A DNA stretch of 64,000 nt from Bacteroidales bacterium (lineage in GTDB: Bacteria; Bacteroidota; Bacteroidia; Bacteroidales; UBA932). The first letter of the stretch is position 1, and the number at the start of each line of letters is the position of its first letter. The position numbers and the translations under genes are program-made. Under the pieces are notes generated by a model. The model had not been told where the DNA came from. It saw nothing but the letters and a program-made list of their open reading frames with translations, and did no database searches. The DNA is taken from assembly GCA_017509755.1 (NCBI GenBank), contig JAFWOY010000010.1, forward strand, positions 1 through 64,000, read 5' to 3'. This document shows positions 16,145-25,645 of the stretch, piece after piece.

Positions 16145-16199
16145 CAAAAACAAGCATTTCAAATGAAGTACAAAAAAGGCTTTAAAGCAGCGCCCAGAA

Positions 16200-17237
16200 T
16201 CAACGCGAGACGCGGCCGGAGCCACCGCCGTTCATCAGGCCTTCGACTTCGGAGACGGTGACACGGTTGTAGTCGCCGATGATGGTGTGTTTGAGAGCCG
16301 AGGCAGCAGCAGCGAATTCGATGGCCTGCTGGTCGGTGTCATAGGCGAGCAAACCGTACAGGAGGCCGCCCATGAAGGAGTCGCCGCCGCCGACGCGGTC
16401 CACGATGTGTGTGATGTCGTAACGACGCGATTGCCAGAGCGTCTTTCCGTCGTAGAGCACGCCGCCCCAGGTGTTGTGGTTCGCGTTGATAGAGCCACGA
16501 AGCGTCACCGCCACCTTCTTGCAGCGCGGGAACATCTGCATCAGCTGGCGGCAGACACTTTCGAAACGAGACTGGTCGATCTCACCGCCCGTTTTCTCCG
16601 CGTCGAAGCCTTCCGGTTTGATGCCGAATTCCTTCTCCGCGTCCTCCTCGTTGCCGAGGATCAGGTCGCAGCCCGCCACGAGTTCCGGCATGACCTCCGA
16701 AGCCGATTTTCCGTATTTCCAGAGTTTCTTGCGATAGTTCAAATCGCAGGAGACTTTGACACCCATCTCATTCGCGACTTTGATTGCTTCAAGGCAGGCA
16801 TCCGCGGCACCCTGGCTGAGAGCCGGCGTAATGCCGGTCCAGTGGAACCAGTCGGCACCTTCCAGCACCTTGTGCCAGTCCACCATGCCGGGCTGGATCT
16901 CCGCAATCGCCGAATTCGCGCGGTCATAGACCACCTTGCTGCCGCGGGCCACAGCACCCGTTTCCAGATAATAGATGCCCACCCGGTCGCCACCGTACAC
17001 AATCTCATTCGTATTGACGCCGAGGCCACGCAGCTCCGCGACGCACATGTCCGCGATGTCATTCTTCGGAAGACGCGTCACGAAGCAGGCATCCACGCCA
17101 TAGTTGGCCAGCGAAACGGCCACATTGGCCTCGCCGCCGCCGAAGGTGGCATCAAACTGACGGGCCTGGGCAAAGCGCAGGTAGCCCGGGGTCGAAAGGC
17201 GAAGCATCACTTCGCCGAAAGTAACAACTTTAGCCAT
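16200..17237 (-). CDS. kdgK: PfkB-family sugar kinase, 2-dehydro-3-deoxygluconate kinase
   Basis: 345 residues with the ribokinase fold. The N-terminal substrate motif is FGGGEANVAVSLANYG, and the C-terminal anion-hole signature is HIVDRVGGGDSFMGGLLYGL, where the Asp is the catalytic base. It phosphorylates KDG to KDPG, the substrate of the aldolase encoded next. KDG specificity is inferred from its place between kduI and eda; the fold alone would fit other keto-sugar acids. The start at 17237 follows kduI by 18 bases. Confidence 0.88.
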   Translation of the reverse strand: MAKVVTFGEVMLRLSTPGYLRFAQARQFDATFGGGEANVAVSLANYGVDACFVTRLPKNDIADMCVAELRGLGVNTNEIVYGGDRVGIYYLETGAVARGSKVVYDRANSAIAEIQPGMVDWHKVLEGADWFHWTGITPALSQGAADACLEAIKVANEMGVKVSCDLNYRKKLWKYGKSASEVMPELVAGCDLILGNEEDAEKEFGIKPEGFDAEKTGGEIDQSRFESVCRQLMQMFPRCKKVAVTLRGSINANHNTWGGVLYDGKTLWQSRRYDITHIVDRVGGGDSFMGGLLYGLLAYDTDQQAIEFAAAASALKHTIIGDYNRVTVSEVEGLMNGGGSGRVSR

Positions 17238-17255
17238 AGTATCTTTTTGAATCAG

Positions 17256-18098
17256 TTAGCGTAAATCCGGTGTCGCGCACCAGTCCATGTCATTGTAATC
17301 ATCGTTTTCGCCGCACATACCCCAGATGAAGGTGTAATTGCGGGTAGCACAGGCACTGTGGATGCTCCACTGAGGGGATATGACCGCCTGCTCGTTGTGC
17401 ATCCAGATGTGCCGCGTTTCCTGCGGTTCGCCCATGAAGTGGCACACCGCAGCCTCGTCCGGGACTTCAAAATAGAAATAGACTTCCATGCGTCGGTCGT
17501 GCGTGTGGGCCGGCATCGTATTCCAGGTGCTGCCCGGCGCGAGTTCCGTCATGCCCATCTGCAACTGGCAGCACGGCACCACTTCCTTGACCAGGAGCCG
17601 GTTGATCGTGCGTTCATTGCTTTCTTCCAGACTGCCCATGTGCATCACCACAGCGTCCTTCTTGCTCACCTGCTTGACGCCCGTCTCGCGGTGCGCCGTG
17701 GCCGAGCAGAAATAGAAATGAGCCGGGTGCGCGGGATCCACGCTCTTGAACGTGACGTGGCGGTTGCCGCGACCTACATACAGTGCCTCTTTATAAGGGA
17801 TGGTATAACATTCCTCCCCTACCTGCACGATGCCTGTGCCGCCGACATTGATGATGCCGAGTTCGCGGCGCTGGGTAAAGTAATCGGCCCGCAGGATCTC
17901 CGGCGCACACAGCAGCAGGTCTTCCTGCACGGGGACGGCGCCGCCACAGATGATGCGGTCGAACATGGAATAGACCATATTGATCTCGTCGGCTACCATC
18001 AGCGTCTCCACCAGGTATTCCTGGCGGATGCGCTGGGTGTCGTAATGCTTCGCGTCGAGGTTGCTGGACGCCTGCCTGACTTGACAATTGAGTTTCAT
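17256..18098 (-). CDS. kduI: 4-deoxy-L-threo-5-hexosulose-uronate ketol-isomerase
   Basis: 280 residues from MKLNCQVRQASS, the normal length for KduI. A bicupin enzyme with a metal site contributed by HTHDRRMEVYFYFE, and other family segments such as ICGGAVPV, GIINVGGTGIV, ALYVGRGN and the C-terminal QWSIHSACATRNYTFIWGM. It converts 4-deoxy-5-ketouronate, released from unsaturated galacturonides by GH105, into 3-deoxy-D-glycero-2,5-hexodiulosonate. The upstream in-frame ATG at 18149 would run back into kduD and is rejected; four bases separate the two genes from 18098. Confidence 0.93.
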   Translation of the reverse strand: MKLNCQVRQASSNLDAKHYDTQRIRQEYLVETLMVADEINMVYSMFDRIICGGAVPVQEDLLLCAPEILRADYFTQRRELGIINVGGTGIVQVGEECYTIPYKEALYVGRGNRHVTFKSVDPAHPAHFYFCSATAHRETGVKQVSKKDAVVMHMGSLEESNERTINRLLVKEVVPCCQLQMGMTELAPGSTWNTMPAHTHDRRMEVYFYFEVPDEAAVCHFMGEPQETRHIWMHNEQAVISPQWSIHSACATRNYTFIWGMCGENDDYNDMDWCATPDLR

Positions 18099-18102
18099 AG
18101 GC

Positions 18103-18906
18103 CTACTGCGGTTGTTTGCCGATATATGCCAGGATACCGCCGTCCACATAAAGGATGTGGCCGTTCACGGCGTCAGAGGCGTGCGATGCGAGGAAGACGG
18201 CAGGTCCGCCGAGTTCGGCGGGATCAAGCCAACGGCCGGCCGGTGTCTTGGCGCAGATGAAACTGTCGAAAGGATGCCGGCTTCCGTCAGGCTGACGTTC
18301 GCGAAGCGGCGCGGTCTGCGGCGTAGCGATGTAGCCGGGGCCGATGCCGTTGCACTGGATGTTGTATTCACCGTACTCGGAGCAGATGTTGCGGGTGAGC
18401 ATCTTCAAACCGCCTTTGGCTGCGGCATAGGCCGATACGGTCTCGCGGCCGAGTTCGCTCATCATCGAGCAGATGTTGATGATCTTGCCTTCGCGGCGCG
18501 CCATCATCTCGGGCAGGACAGCCGAAGAGACGATGAACGGACCCACAAGGTCGATATCGATGACCTGCTGGAATTCAGCACGTTTCATCTCGTGCATCGG
18601 GATGCGCTTGATGATGCCGGCGTTATTGACCAAGATGTCGATCTGGCCGACTTCCGCGTGGATCTTCTCCACAAGGGCCTTGACGTCGTCTTCCTTGGTA
18701 ACGTCACAGACATAGCCTTTCACATTCGTGATACCGGCTTCCCGGTAGTTGTCGAGGCCGCGCTGCAGCGCCTGCTCATTGATATCGTTGAAGATGATAT
18801 TTTGGATACCGGCCGCCACGAAGGCCTTGGCGATGTTGAAGCCAATGCCGTAGGAAGCCCCGGTAATCCAGGCATTCTTGCCTTCCAGAGAGAAAGGATT
18901 GTTCAT
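18103..18906 (-). CDS. kduD: 2-dehydro-3-deoxy-D-gluconate 5-dehydrogenase (SDR family)
   Basis: 267 residues, a classical short-chain dehydrogenase. The nucleotide motif is TGASYGIGFNIAKAF, followed by NNAG (LVNNAGIIKRI), the catalytic Ser region (NICSMMSELG) and YxxxK as YAAAKGG. The substrate end is GPGYIATPQTAPLR. It reduces the KduI product to KDG with NADH. Family homology to KduD/gluconate 5-dehydrogenase together with the adjacent kduI makes the assignment firm. Confidence 0.92.
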   Translation of the reverse strand: MNNPFSLEGKNAWITGASYGIGFNIAKAFVAAGIQNIIFNDINEQALQRGLDNYREAGITNVKGYVCDVTKEDDVKALVEKIHAEVGQIDILVNNAGIIKRIPMHEMKRAEFQQVIDIDLVGPFIVSSAVLPEMMARREGKIINICSMMSELGRETVSAYAAAKGGLKMLTRNICSEYGEYNIQCNGIGPGYIATPQTAPLRERQPDGSRHPFDSFICAKTPAGRWLDPAELGGPAVFLASHASDAVNGHILYVDGGILAYIGKQPQ

Positions 18907-18915
18907 AACGGAGTT

Positions 18916-19776
18916 TTATAATTGTTTTTCTACTTCATCAAACCAGGACTTCCCGTCTTTGATCCGGCCTTTCGACCAGCAGGAACCGAACTTGTAACGG
19001 AACGGCTCGCCGCTGCGCACTTCCTTGACGCAGATGCCATGGATGCCGTCTTCGGTCAGGAAGCTCGATTCGGAGCCAGGAACGACGACCGCCACACCCA
19101 GCATGCCGTCTTCAGGCTCAATGCTTTGGTCGGAGGCAGGTTCCCAGAGCGCATAGCATGCGGGAGACATCTTCTCCTCTACATCCGGATTCTGGGCGGG
19201 ATGCCGGTTCACGCCCGCGGCTATGCAGAGGGTCTCAGCCCCTTCAAAGCGGTAGATATCTTCGACATCGCAGAAATAGGTGTCGGGGGTAACCGTCACT
19301 TTCTTGTCGAGCGACACGCAGACCTCCCCGCCGACCTGCCACTGGGGATAATGCAGGATAAAGGAGACACGCTCAGGCGTTTCCTCCACCATCTCAAAGG
19401 AACGATAGTTGGTCGGCGGATAGCACAACTGTCCGTCGACAAACGGAGCCGAAGCGCCACCACCCAGCGACACAGACACCTTGTAGCAGTCTTTGCCGCC
19501 ATGGTTGTGGTGGTAATAGTCCGGATCTTCCAGGGCACCCTTATACCAGTCGTCCGCCACGAGTTTGCCAGGCAGTTTCACCCAGATATCGATACCGGGA
19601 GACGTGGGATTGCCTTCCAAAGCCTCGCCGTAGAAACGGCCGGCAATCAGGTTGTTTTCAAATACGAAATCGTCGGCACGCTCCGGCACGTAACGGGCCA
19701 TGACCTTTGCTTCCTGCGCAGGCTTGCAGGCCGGGAGGGCCAGCAGGACAAGCGCCAACGCCATAATCTTTCTCAT
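18916..19776 (-). CDS. DUF4861 lipoprotein
   Basis: 286 residues from MRKIMALAL (start chosen because the ATG 15 bases upstream overlaps the transporter's stop). The lipobox is LPAC, so the protein is an exported lipoprotein. Family-like segments include NLIAGRFYGEALEGN, GIDIWVKLPGKLV and HNHGGKDCYKV. DUF4861 members recur in uronate-rich polysaccharide loci; some lineages may be carbohydrate-active, but I know of no proven reaction. Here it lies between the hexuronate transporter and kduD, so it probably acts on oligo-uronides in the periplasm. Confidence 0.75.
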   Translation of the reverse strand: MRKIMALALVLLALPACKPAQEAKVMARYVPERADDFVFENNLIAGRFYGEALEGNPTSPGIDIWVKLPGKLVADDWYKGALEDPDYYHHNHGGKDCYKVSVSLGGGASAPFVDGQLCYPPTNYRSFEMVEETPERVSFILHYPQWQVGGEVCVSLDKKVTVTPDTYFCDVEDIYRFEGAETLCIAAGVNRHPAQNPDVEEKMSPACYALWEPASDQSIEPEDGMLGVAVVVPGSESSFLTEDGIHGICVKEVRSGEPFRYKFGSCWSKGRIKDGKSWFDEVEKQL

Positions 19777-19780
19777 AGGC

Positions 19781-21244
19781 TTACGATTCAATCGGTTTGT
19801 ACTTGGGCACGAGCGACTTCATGATCGTCCAGGCAATCAGGTAGGCCAGGCCGCAGAAGCAGAACATCACGAAATAGCCGGCGGGTTTGCCCGTAAAGCC
19901 GAGGAAACGGAAGGCTTCGCCGGCATTCTCGGCATAGGTGAAGAGGTTGCCCGCCACCTTCTGGATGATCATCGATCCGATACCGCCGGCCATGGCACCG
20001 ATTCCGGTGATGGTCGCGATCGTGCTCTTGGGGAACATGTCACCGATCGTCGAGAAGAGGTTGGCACTCCAGGCCTGGTGACCTGCACCGGCCAGACCGA
20101 TCAGGATCGCCGGCCACCAAGGGCTGTCAAAACGGATGCCCAGCGGCTGGGCGAAGAGCGCAGCCAGCGGGAAGAAGGCGAAGATCAGCATGGCCAGCAT
20201 ACGGCCGGCATACGGGTTCATTCCTTTCTTGTCGACGAAGATCTTCGGCAGATAGCCGCCGAAGATGGAAATGACCGTCACGATGGCATAGAGGGTAAAG
20301 ATCAGCCACTGACCCAGGGCTGACGTGGCCGGCGCATGGAATTGGTTGCTGAAATAGGAAGGTGCCCAGAACAGGAAGAACCACCACACACCGTCGGTGA
20401 AGAATTTGCCAGCGATGAAAGACCAGGTCTGCTTGTACTTGAAGCACTGGATGAACGGAATGGCTTTTTCATTCTCTTTGGCAGCGGCTTCGGCGGCTTT
20501 GGCGGCCGCTTCTTCCGCATCGTCCTGGTGGATATACTCCAGCTCGGCGGCATTCACATGTTTGCTCTTTTCGGGTTTGTCGTACATGAAAGCCCAGAAG
20601 AACATCCAGATGAAGCCCAGGCCGCCGATGATGATGAAAGCCATTTCCCAGCCGAATTTGACGGCGAGCGGCGGGATGAGGAGCGGCGCGGCAAGCGCAC
20701 CGACCGAAGCGCCGGCATTGAAGATGGAGGTCGCGAAGGCGCGGTCCTTTTTCGGGAAATACTCCGCCGTCACCTTGATGGCGGCCGGGAAGTTGCCGGC
20801 TTCACCGAGGGCCAGGATACCGCGGCAAAGCAGGAAGAGATACACAGAGGTAGTGGCGACAGCCAGGGCCGCTTTGGAACCGACTTCGACCGCCCGCATG
20901 GCAGCCACGGATTCCATACCCGTGAAATGAGCAGTAGCCCAGCCGCAAGCGGCATGCAGGCAGGCGCCGGCCGACCATACACCGATGGCGATCAGGTAGC
21001 CCTTCTTGGTTCCCATCCAGTCCACGAACTTGCCGGCGAACAGGCAGGCGATGGCGTAGAAGATGGAGAAAAAGCTGGTGATGGTGCCGTAGTTGGCGTC
21101 GGTCCAGTGGAATTCGGGTTTGATGAACTCCTCATAGGTGAGCGAAAGCACCTGGCGGTCCAGGTAGTTGACAGTCGTCGCCACGAAAAGCAGCGAGCAG
21201 ATCCACCAGCGCCAGTTGGACATCAATTTCTGTTGGGTAGTCAT
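19781..21244 (-). CDS. exuT: MFS hexuronate transporter (ExuT-like)
   Basis: 487 residues with about 12 membrane segments. The N-terminal NYLDRQVLSLTYEEFIKPEF and MGTKKGYLIAIGVWSAGACLHA match the anion:cation symporter branch (ExuT/GudP). The central loop is an Ala/Lys/Glu-rich helix (AEEAAAKAAEAAAKENEKA) longer than in E. coli ExuT. It imports free galacturonate or glucuronate across the inner membrane, feeding UxaC. It is placed three bases after tagaturonate reductase. Confidence 0.88.
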   Translation of the reverse strand: MTTQQKLMSNWRWWICSLLFVATTVNYLDRQVLSLTYEEFIKPEFHWTDANYGTITSFFSIFYAIACLFAGKFVDWMGTKKGYLIAIGVWSAGACLHAACGWATAHFTGMESVAAMRAVEVGSKAALAVATTSVYLFLLCRGILALGEAGNFPAAIKVTAEYFPKKDRAFATSIFNAGASVGALAAPLLIPPLAVKFGWEMAFIIIGGLGFIWMFFWAFMYDKPEKSKHVNAAELEYIHQDDAEEAAAKAAEAAAKENEKAIPFIQCFKYKQTWSFIAGKFFTDGVWWFFLFWAPSYFSNQFHAPATSALGQWLIFTLYAIVTVISIFGGYLPKIFVDKKGMNPYAGRMLAMLIFAFFPLAALFAQPLGIRFDSPWWPAILIGLAGAGHQAWSANLFSTIGDMFPKSTIATITGIGAMAGGIGSMIIQKVAGNLFTYAENAGEAFRFLGFTGKPAGYFVMFCFCGLAYLIAWTIMKSLVPKYKPIES

Positions 21245-21247
21245 GGC

Positions 21248-22687
21248 TTACAGGATGTTTTGGACGGCGGCACGCATGCCGGCTTCATGAATCATGGTCA
21301 GATACGTGGTCAGCAAAGCCGTCAGGCCCGGAATCTGGTTGAGGTCTTCACCCCAGATGAAATCGTCGGCGAGAACACCCCGCGCCACCGTAGCGATGTC
21401 GCCCGTCGCCCAGAGTTTCTGCAGCAGTTCGATGATCTTCGGATCGTCGTTCGGGACAATCTCGTCCTCGCCGCGCTTGCCGCCCTTGTAGTAGGTGCAG
21501 ATGGCCGCAAGGCCGAGCACAATGCCTTTCGGCAGTTCGCCCTTGCGTTCCAGATAGGTCTTCAGGCCAGGGAGGTCGCGCGTCTTGAATTTCGGGAAGG
21601 AGTTGAGCATGATGCTCGTCACGAAATGCTTCACGAACGGGTTGCGGAAGCGTTCCATCACGTCGTCAGCAAACTTCACCAGCTCTTCCTTCGGCAGATT
21701 CAGGGTCGGAAGGAGCTCCTCATACATGACGCGGCGCACGAACGGGCCGACGAGTTCATCTTCGCAGCATTCCTTCACGGTATCGAGACCGCTGAGGTAG
21801 CCGACCGGCGAAAGCACGGTATGCGGGCCGTTGAGCAGGGTAACCTTGCGCTCGTGGTACGGCGCTTCGGACGGGACAAAGAGCACGTTCAGGCCGGCTT
21901 TGTCAGCGGGGAATTCGTCCGCGATTTCAGCCGGCGCCTCGATCACCCAAAGGTGGAAGATCTCGGCTTTGTCGAGCAGGCGGTCCTCATAGCCGGCACG
22001 CTCGCAAAGTTGCGCGGCGGTATCACGGGGATAGCCCGGCACGATGCGGTCCACCAGCGTGCTGTACACGCCGCAGGCGGTCTCGAACCAGTCGCGGAAC
22101 TCGTCACCAAGGTTCCAAAGGTCGACGTACTGGCGGATGCATTCCTTCAAATGCTTGCCGTTTTCGAAAATCAGCTCGCACGGGAACAGGACAAGGCCAT
22201 AGGACTTGTCACCCTGGAAGTGCACGAAGCGGTGATACAGGAGCTGCGTGAGCTTGCCCGGATAAGAGGCGGCCGGACGGTCTTCGAAGCGGCAGGCCGG
22301 GTCGAAAGCGATGCCGGCTTCGGTCGTATTGGAGATGACAAAGCGGATTTCGGGCTGTTCAGCCAGTTTCAGGTAGGCATCGAAATCGGTGTAGGGATTC
22401 AGGCCGCGGGAGATGACGTCGATCAGGTCCACGCTGTCAACGGCTTCGCCGTTCTGCAGGCCCTGCAGGTTGAGGTGATAGAGGCCGTCCTGCTCATTGA
22501 GCCATTCGACCATGCCCTTCTCGATGGGCTGGACGACGACGACGGATCCATTGAAATCGGTCTTCTGGTTGGTCTTCCAGATGATCCACTCGATGAAGGC
22601 ACGCAGGAAGTTGCCTTCGCCGAACTGAATTACTTTTTCCGTGTACTTTTTCGCCTGGGGCGCTGTCGTACGATTGAGTCTTTCCAT
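21248..22687 (-). CDS. uxaB: Tagaturonate reductase (altronate oxidoreductase)
   Basis: 479 residues from MERLNRTTAP; an upstream TTG would overlap the spacer after uxaA. Mannitol-dehydrogenase superfamily: N-terminal Rossmann motif QFGEGNFLRAFIEW, then ISNTTEAGI, the C-terminal catalytic Lys/Asn region KVTLLNGPHTVLSPVGYLSG, and RNPFVKHFVTSIMLNSFPKF. It reduces D-tagaturonate to D-altronate with NADH, the second step of galacturonate catabolism. Its position between uxaA and the transporter supports UxaB over fructuronate reductase UxuB. Confidence 0.92.
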   Translation of the reverse strand: MERLNRTTAPQAKKYTEKVIQFGEGNFLRAFIEWIIWKTNQKTDFNGSVVVVQPIEKGMVEWLNEQDGLYHLNLQGLQNGEAVDSVDLIDVISRGLNPYTDFDAYLKLAEQPEIRFVISNTTEAGIAFDPACRFEDRPAASYPGKLTQLLYHRFVHFQGDKSYGLVLFPCELIFENGKHLKECIRQYVDLWNLGDEFRDWFETACGVYSTLVDRIVPGYPRDTAAQLCERAGYEDRLLDKAEIFHLWVIEAPAEIADEFPADKAGLNVLFVPSEAPYHERKVTLLNGPHTVLSPVGYLSGLDTVKECCEDELVGPFVRRVMYEELLPTLNLPKEELVKFADDVMERFRNPFVKHFVTSIMLNSFPKFKTRDLPGLKTYLERKGELPKGIVLGLAAICTYYKGGKRGEDEIVPNDDPKIIELLQKLWATGDIATVARGVLADDFIWGEDLNQIPGLTALLTTYLTMIHEAGMRAAVQNIL

Positions 22688-22715
22688 ATATCGAAGTGTA
22701 TTAATAATATTCAAA

Positions 22716-24215
22716 TCAAAGCGTCACACCGGACTTGAAAATGGCGATCTCGCGATAGCCGCTCTTCTCGTTGTTGACCGGCCCGCCGCTGGCGGCGTCG
22801 AGGACTGCGTCGATGAAACGGGCGGAAACCGCTTCCATCGGTTCATCCTCGGCAAGGACGCCCGCGTTGAAATCGATCCAAGTGGGTTTGCGCTGGGCAA
22901 GCGGTGTGTTGGTCGCGATTTTCATCGTCGGCACAAAGGTGCCGAAAGGAGTTCCGCGACCGGTCGTGAAAAGGACAATCTGGCAGCCGGCGGAAGCCAG
23001 GGCCGTAGAAGCGACCAGGTCATTGCCCGGTGCGCTCAACAGATTGAGGCCTTTCACGGAAAGACGCTCTCCATAGCGGAGCACGTCCCGTACGGGACTC
23101 GAGCCGCATTTCTGCGTGCAGCCGAGTGATTTTTCTTCCAGCGTGGAGATACCGCCGGCTTTGTTGCCGGGGGAAGGATTCTCATACACAGGCTGGTCGT
23201 TGCGCATGAAATAGGCCTTGAAGTCGTTGATCAGACGGACGGTCTTCTGGAACGTCGCTTCGTCCTGGCAACGGTTCATCAGGATGGTTTCGGCGCCGAA
23301 CATTTCGGGGACCTCCGTCAGGACGGTCGTCCCGCCCTGGGAGACCAGCCAGTCGGAGAATACGCCGAGCAGCGGATTGGCCGTAATGCCGGACAGGCCG
23401 TCGGATCCGCCGCATTTGAGGCCTACCCGGAGTTCCGACACGGGAACTTCCACCCGTTCGTCACGGGAGCAGACTGCGTAAATCGCGCGGAGCTGCTGCA
23501 GGCCGTATTCGATCTCATCCTCCACTTGCTGGCAGACAAACATCTTCACCCGGGCTTCATCCACAGGGCCCACGAATTCCCGGAAGGCATCGAGCTGGTT
23601 GTTCTCACAGCCCAGGCTGACGACGAGGACACCGCCGGCGTTGGGGTGATGCACCATGTCGGCCAGGATGGTCCGGGTATTCTGGTGGTCGTCGCCCAAC
23701 TGGGAACAGCCATAGTTGTGCGGAAAACATACGACCGCATCTACATTCCCGGAGGGATCGATCTCGGCACGGAAACGGTTGGCCAGCTGCTCGCAGATGC
23801 CGTTGACGCAGCCTACTGTCGGGATAATCCAGATCTGGTTGCGGATGCCTACCTGGCCGTCGCTTCGGCGATAGCCGCGGAAAGTAGCCCGGGGCCGTTC
23901 CGAGGTTGCATTTCCGACAGAAGCAGCCTGGCTGACCTGCGCAATCGGCTGGTAATGGTATTCCAGCAAGCCTTCGAGATTGGTCTTGATGCACGAATGG
24001 TCGATCATCGTGCCAGCCGCAGCCGCGCGCGTGACATGTCCGATCGGATAGCCATATTTGATGACATTCTCCCCTGCTTCGAGGTCCTGCAGTACGACCT
24101 TGTGGCCGCGCGGAACATCGGTCTGGAGAATGACGCCGCACACGGCCTCACCGGCCCTAAGGTCGGTGAGCGCCACGGCGACATTGTCGGAAGGATTGAT
24201 CTTGATGTATTTCAT
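22716..24215 (-). CDS. uxaA: Altronate dehydratase
   Basis: 499 residues with the two-part UxaA layout: an N-terminal SAF domain (DNVAVALTDLRAGEAVCGV, PRGHKVVLQDLEAGENVIKYGYPIG) and a large catalytic part with conserved Cys (IIPTVGCVNGICEQLANRF, CFPHNYGCSQLGDD, LKCGGSDGLSGI, KSLGCTQKCGSSPV). It dehydrates D-altronate to KDG. Its start overlaps the uxaC stop (TGATG), so the two are translationally coupled. Confidence 0.93.
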   Translation of the reverse strand: MKYIKINPSDNVAVALTDLRAGEAVCGVILQTDVPRGHKVVLQDLEAGENVIKYGYPIGHVTRAAAAGTMIDHSCIKTNLEGLLEYHYQPIAQVSQAASVGNATSERPRATFRGYRRSDGQVGIRNQIWIIPTVGCVNGICEQLANRFRAEIDPSGNVDAVVCFPHNYGCSQLGDDHQNTRTILADMVHHPNAGGVLVVSLGCENNQLDAFREFVGPVDEARVKMFVCQQVEDEIEYGLQQLRAIYAVCSRDERVEVPVSELRVGLKCGGSDGLSGITANPLLGVFSDWLVSQGGTTVLTEVPEMFGAETILMNRCQDEATFQKTVRLINDFKAYFMRNDQPVYENPSPGNKAGGISTLEEKSLGCTQKCGSSPVRDVLRYGERLSVKGLNLLSAPGNDLVASTALASAGCQIVLFTTGRGTPFGTFVPTMKIATNTPLAQRKPTWIDFNAGVLAEDEPMEAVSARFIDAVLDAASGGPVNNEKSGYREIAIFKSGVTL

Positions 24216-25630
24216 CAGAAATTGAAATAATTCTTCGCGTTGTTGTAGCAGATGTCCTCGACCATCTGGCCGATGAAGTCGAGTTCGGAAGCCGGCAGGC
24301 GGCCCGTTTCCACGTCACGGCCCACTACGTCGCACAGGATGCGGCGGAAGTACTCGTGCCGGGGATAACTGATGAAGCTGCGGGAGTCCGTGAGCATACC
24401 GACAAAGCGGCTGAAGAGACCCAGGGCCGAGAGGGAATCCATCTGGCGGCGCATACCGACCTCCTGGTCGAGGAACCACCAGCCGGAACCGAACTGCATC
24501 TTGCCGGGAACCGTGCCGTCATTGTAGGTGTAAGCCATCGTCATCATCACTGCATTGTCCTTGGGATTGAGGCAGTACAGGATGGTCTTGGCCAGTTTGC
24601 CGGCCCGCGTGAGCCTGTCGAAGAAGCGGTGGCCGGCCACGGCGATATCCAGGTCGTGGATGGCATCGTAGCCCGTATCGGCACCGATCTTCTCGAACAT
24701 CTTCGTGTTGTTGTTGCGGATGGCACCGACATGGAACTGCTGCACCCAGCCTGCCTCGGCATCCATCACAGCCTGGTCGAAGAGGAAAGCGCTGCGGAAT
24801 TTTTCAATCTCCCGCGGGTTGGGCGCGATGCCCATCAGAACCTTCTTGAAGATCAGCTCGATCTCGATTTCCTTGTAGTCCGCGGCATAGAAATTCTCCA
24901 AGCCGTGGTCGGAGAGCTTGCAGCCCATCGAGGCAAAGAAATCGTGCCGCTTCTTCAAGGCTTCCTGCAGGTCGGCATAGGAGTCGATCTCCGTATCGGC
25001 CGCTTCGCCAAGCTGGCGGAGATAGGCTTTGTAGGACTTGGGATCCTCGATGGCCATCGCCTTGTCGGGACGCCAGGCCGGGATGACCTTGGTTCCGAAC
25101 GGATGTTCGGCAATCTGCTTGTGCCAGCGCAGGTCGTCAGCCGGGTCGTCGGTAGTGCAGACCACCTCGACACCGAAGCGGCGGATGAGGGCCTGGCCGC
25201 GGAATTCCGGCGTGGCGAGCTTCGCGTTGCATTCGTCGAAAATCTCGCGGGCCGTCTTGGGAGAAAGGAGCTTGTCAATGCCGAAAACACGGCTCAGCTC
25301 CAGATGGGTCCAGTGATAGAGCGGGTTGCGCATCGTATAAGGAACGGTCTCCGCCCATTTCTCGAAAGTCTCCCAGGCGGATTTGGTTCCGCCTGTGAGG
25401 TATTCTTCCGATACACCGTTGGCCCGCATCGCACGCCACTTGTAGTGGTCACCGTAGTGGCCGTCCACCAGCCAGAGCTGCGTGATGTCGCGGAACTGGA
25501 TGTTCTGGGCAATCTGCTGGGGCACCAGGTGGCAGTGGTAGTCGATGATGGGCATCTTCGCTGCGTGGGAGTGATACAGCACACGCGCCGTATCACTCTG
25601 CAGCATAAAGTTATCGTTGATGAAGTTCAT
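24215..25630 (-). CDS. uxaC: Uronate isomerase
   Basis: 471 residues, the usual length for UxaC (amidohydrolase superfamily). The metal site is HCHL in IIDYHCHLVPQQIA; other landmarks are LWLVDGHYGDHYKWR, VVCTTDDPADDLRWH, HVGAIRNNN, FGSGWWFLDQ and SFISYPRHEYFRRILC. It isomerises D-galacturonate to D-tagaturonate and D-glucuronate to D-fructuronate. No UxuA/UxuB is present, so the locus is built for galacturonate. Confidence 0.95.
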   Translation of the reverse strand: MNFINDNFMLQSDTARVLYHSHAAKMPIIDYHCHLVPQQIAQNIQFRDITQLWLVDGHYGDHYKWRAMRANGVSEEYLTGGTKSAWETFEKWAETVPYTMRNPLYHWTHLELSRVFGIDKLLSPKTAREIFDECNAKLATPEFRGQALIRRFGVEVVCTTDDPADDLRWHKQIAEHPFGTKVIPAWRPDKAMAIEDPKSYKAYLRQLGEAADTEIDSYADLQEALKKRHDFFASMGCKLSDHGLENFYAADYKEIEIELIFKKVLMGIAPNPREIEKFRSAFLFDQAVMDAEAGWVQQFHVGAIRNNNTKMFEKIGADTGYDAIHDLDIAVAGHRFFDRLTRAGKLAKTILYCLNPKDNAVMMTMAYTYNDGTVPGKMQFGSGWWFLDQEVGMRRQMDSLSALGLFSRFVGMLTDSRSFISYPRHEYFRRILCDVVGRDVETGRLPASELDFIGQMVEDICYNNAKNYFNF

Positions 25631-25645
25631 GGTGTGTGTCTGTTT

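Noticed and set aside
20336..22738. 800-codon plus-strand open frame
   Set aside because: It is antisense to uxaB and the transporter gene, both with clear family motifs. Long antisense frames are expected in this GC-rich codon usage and no domain is visible in it.
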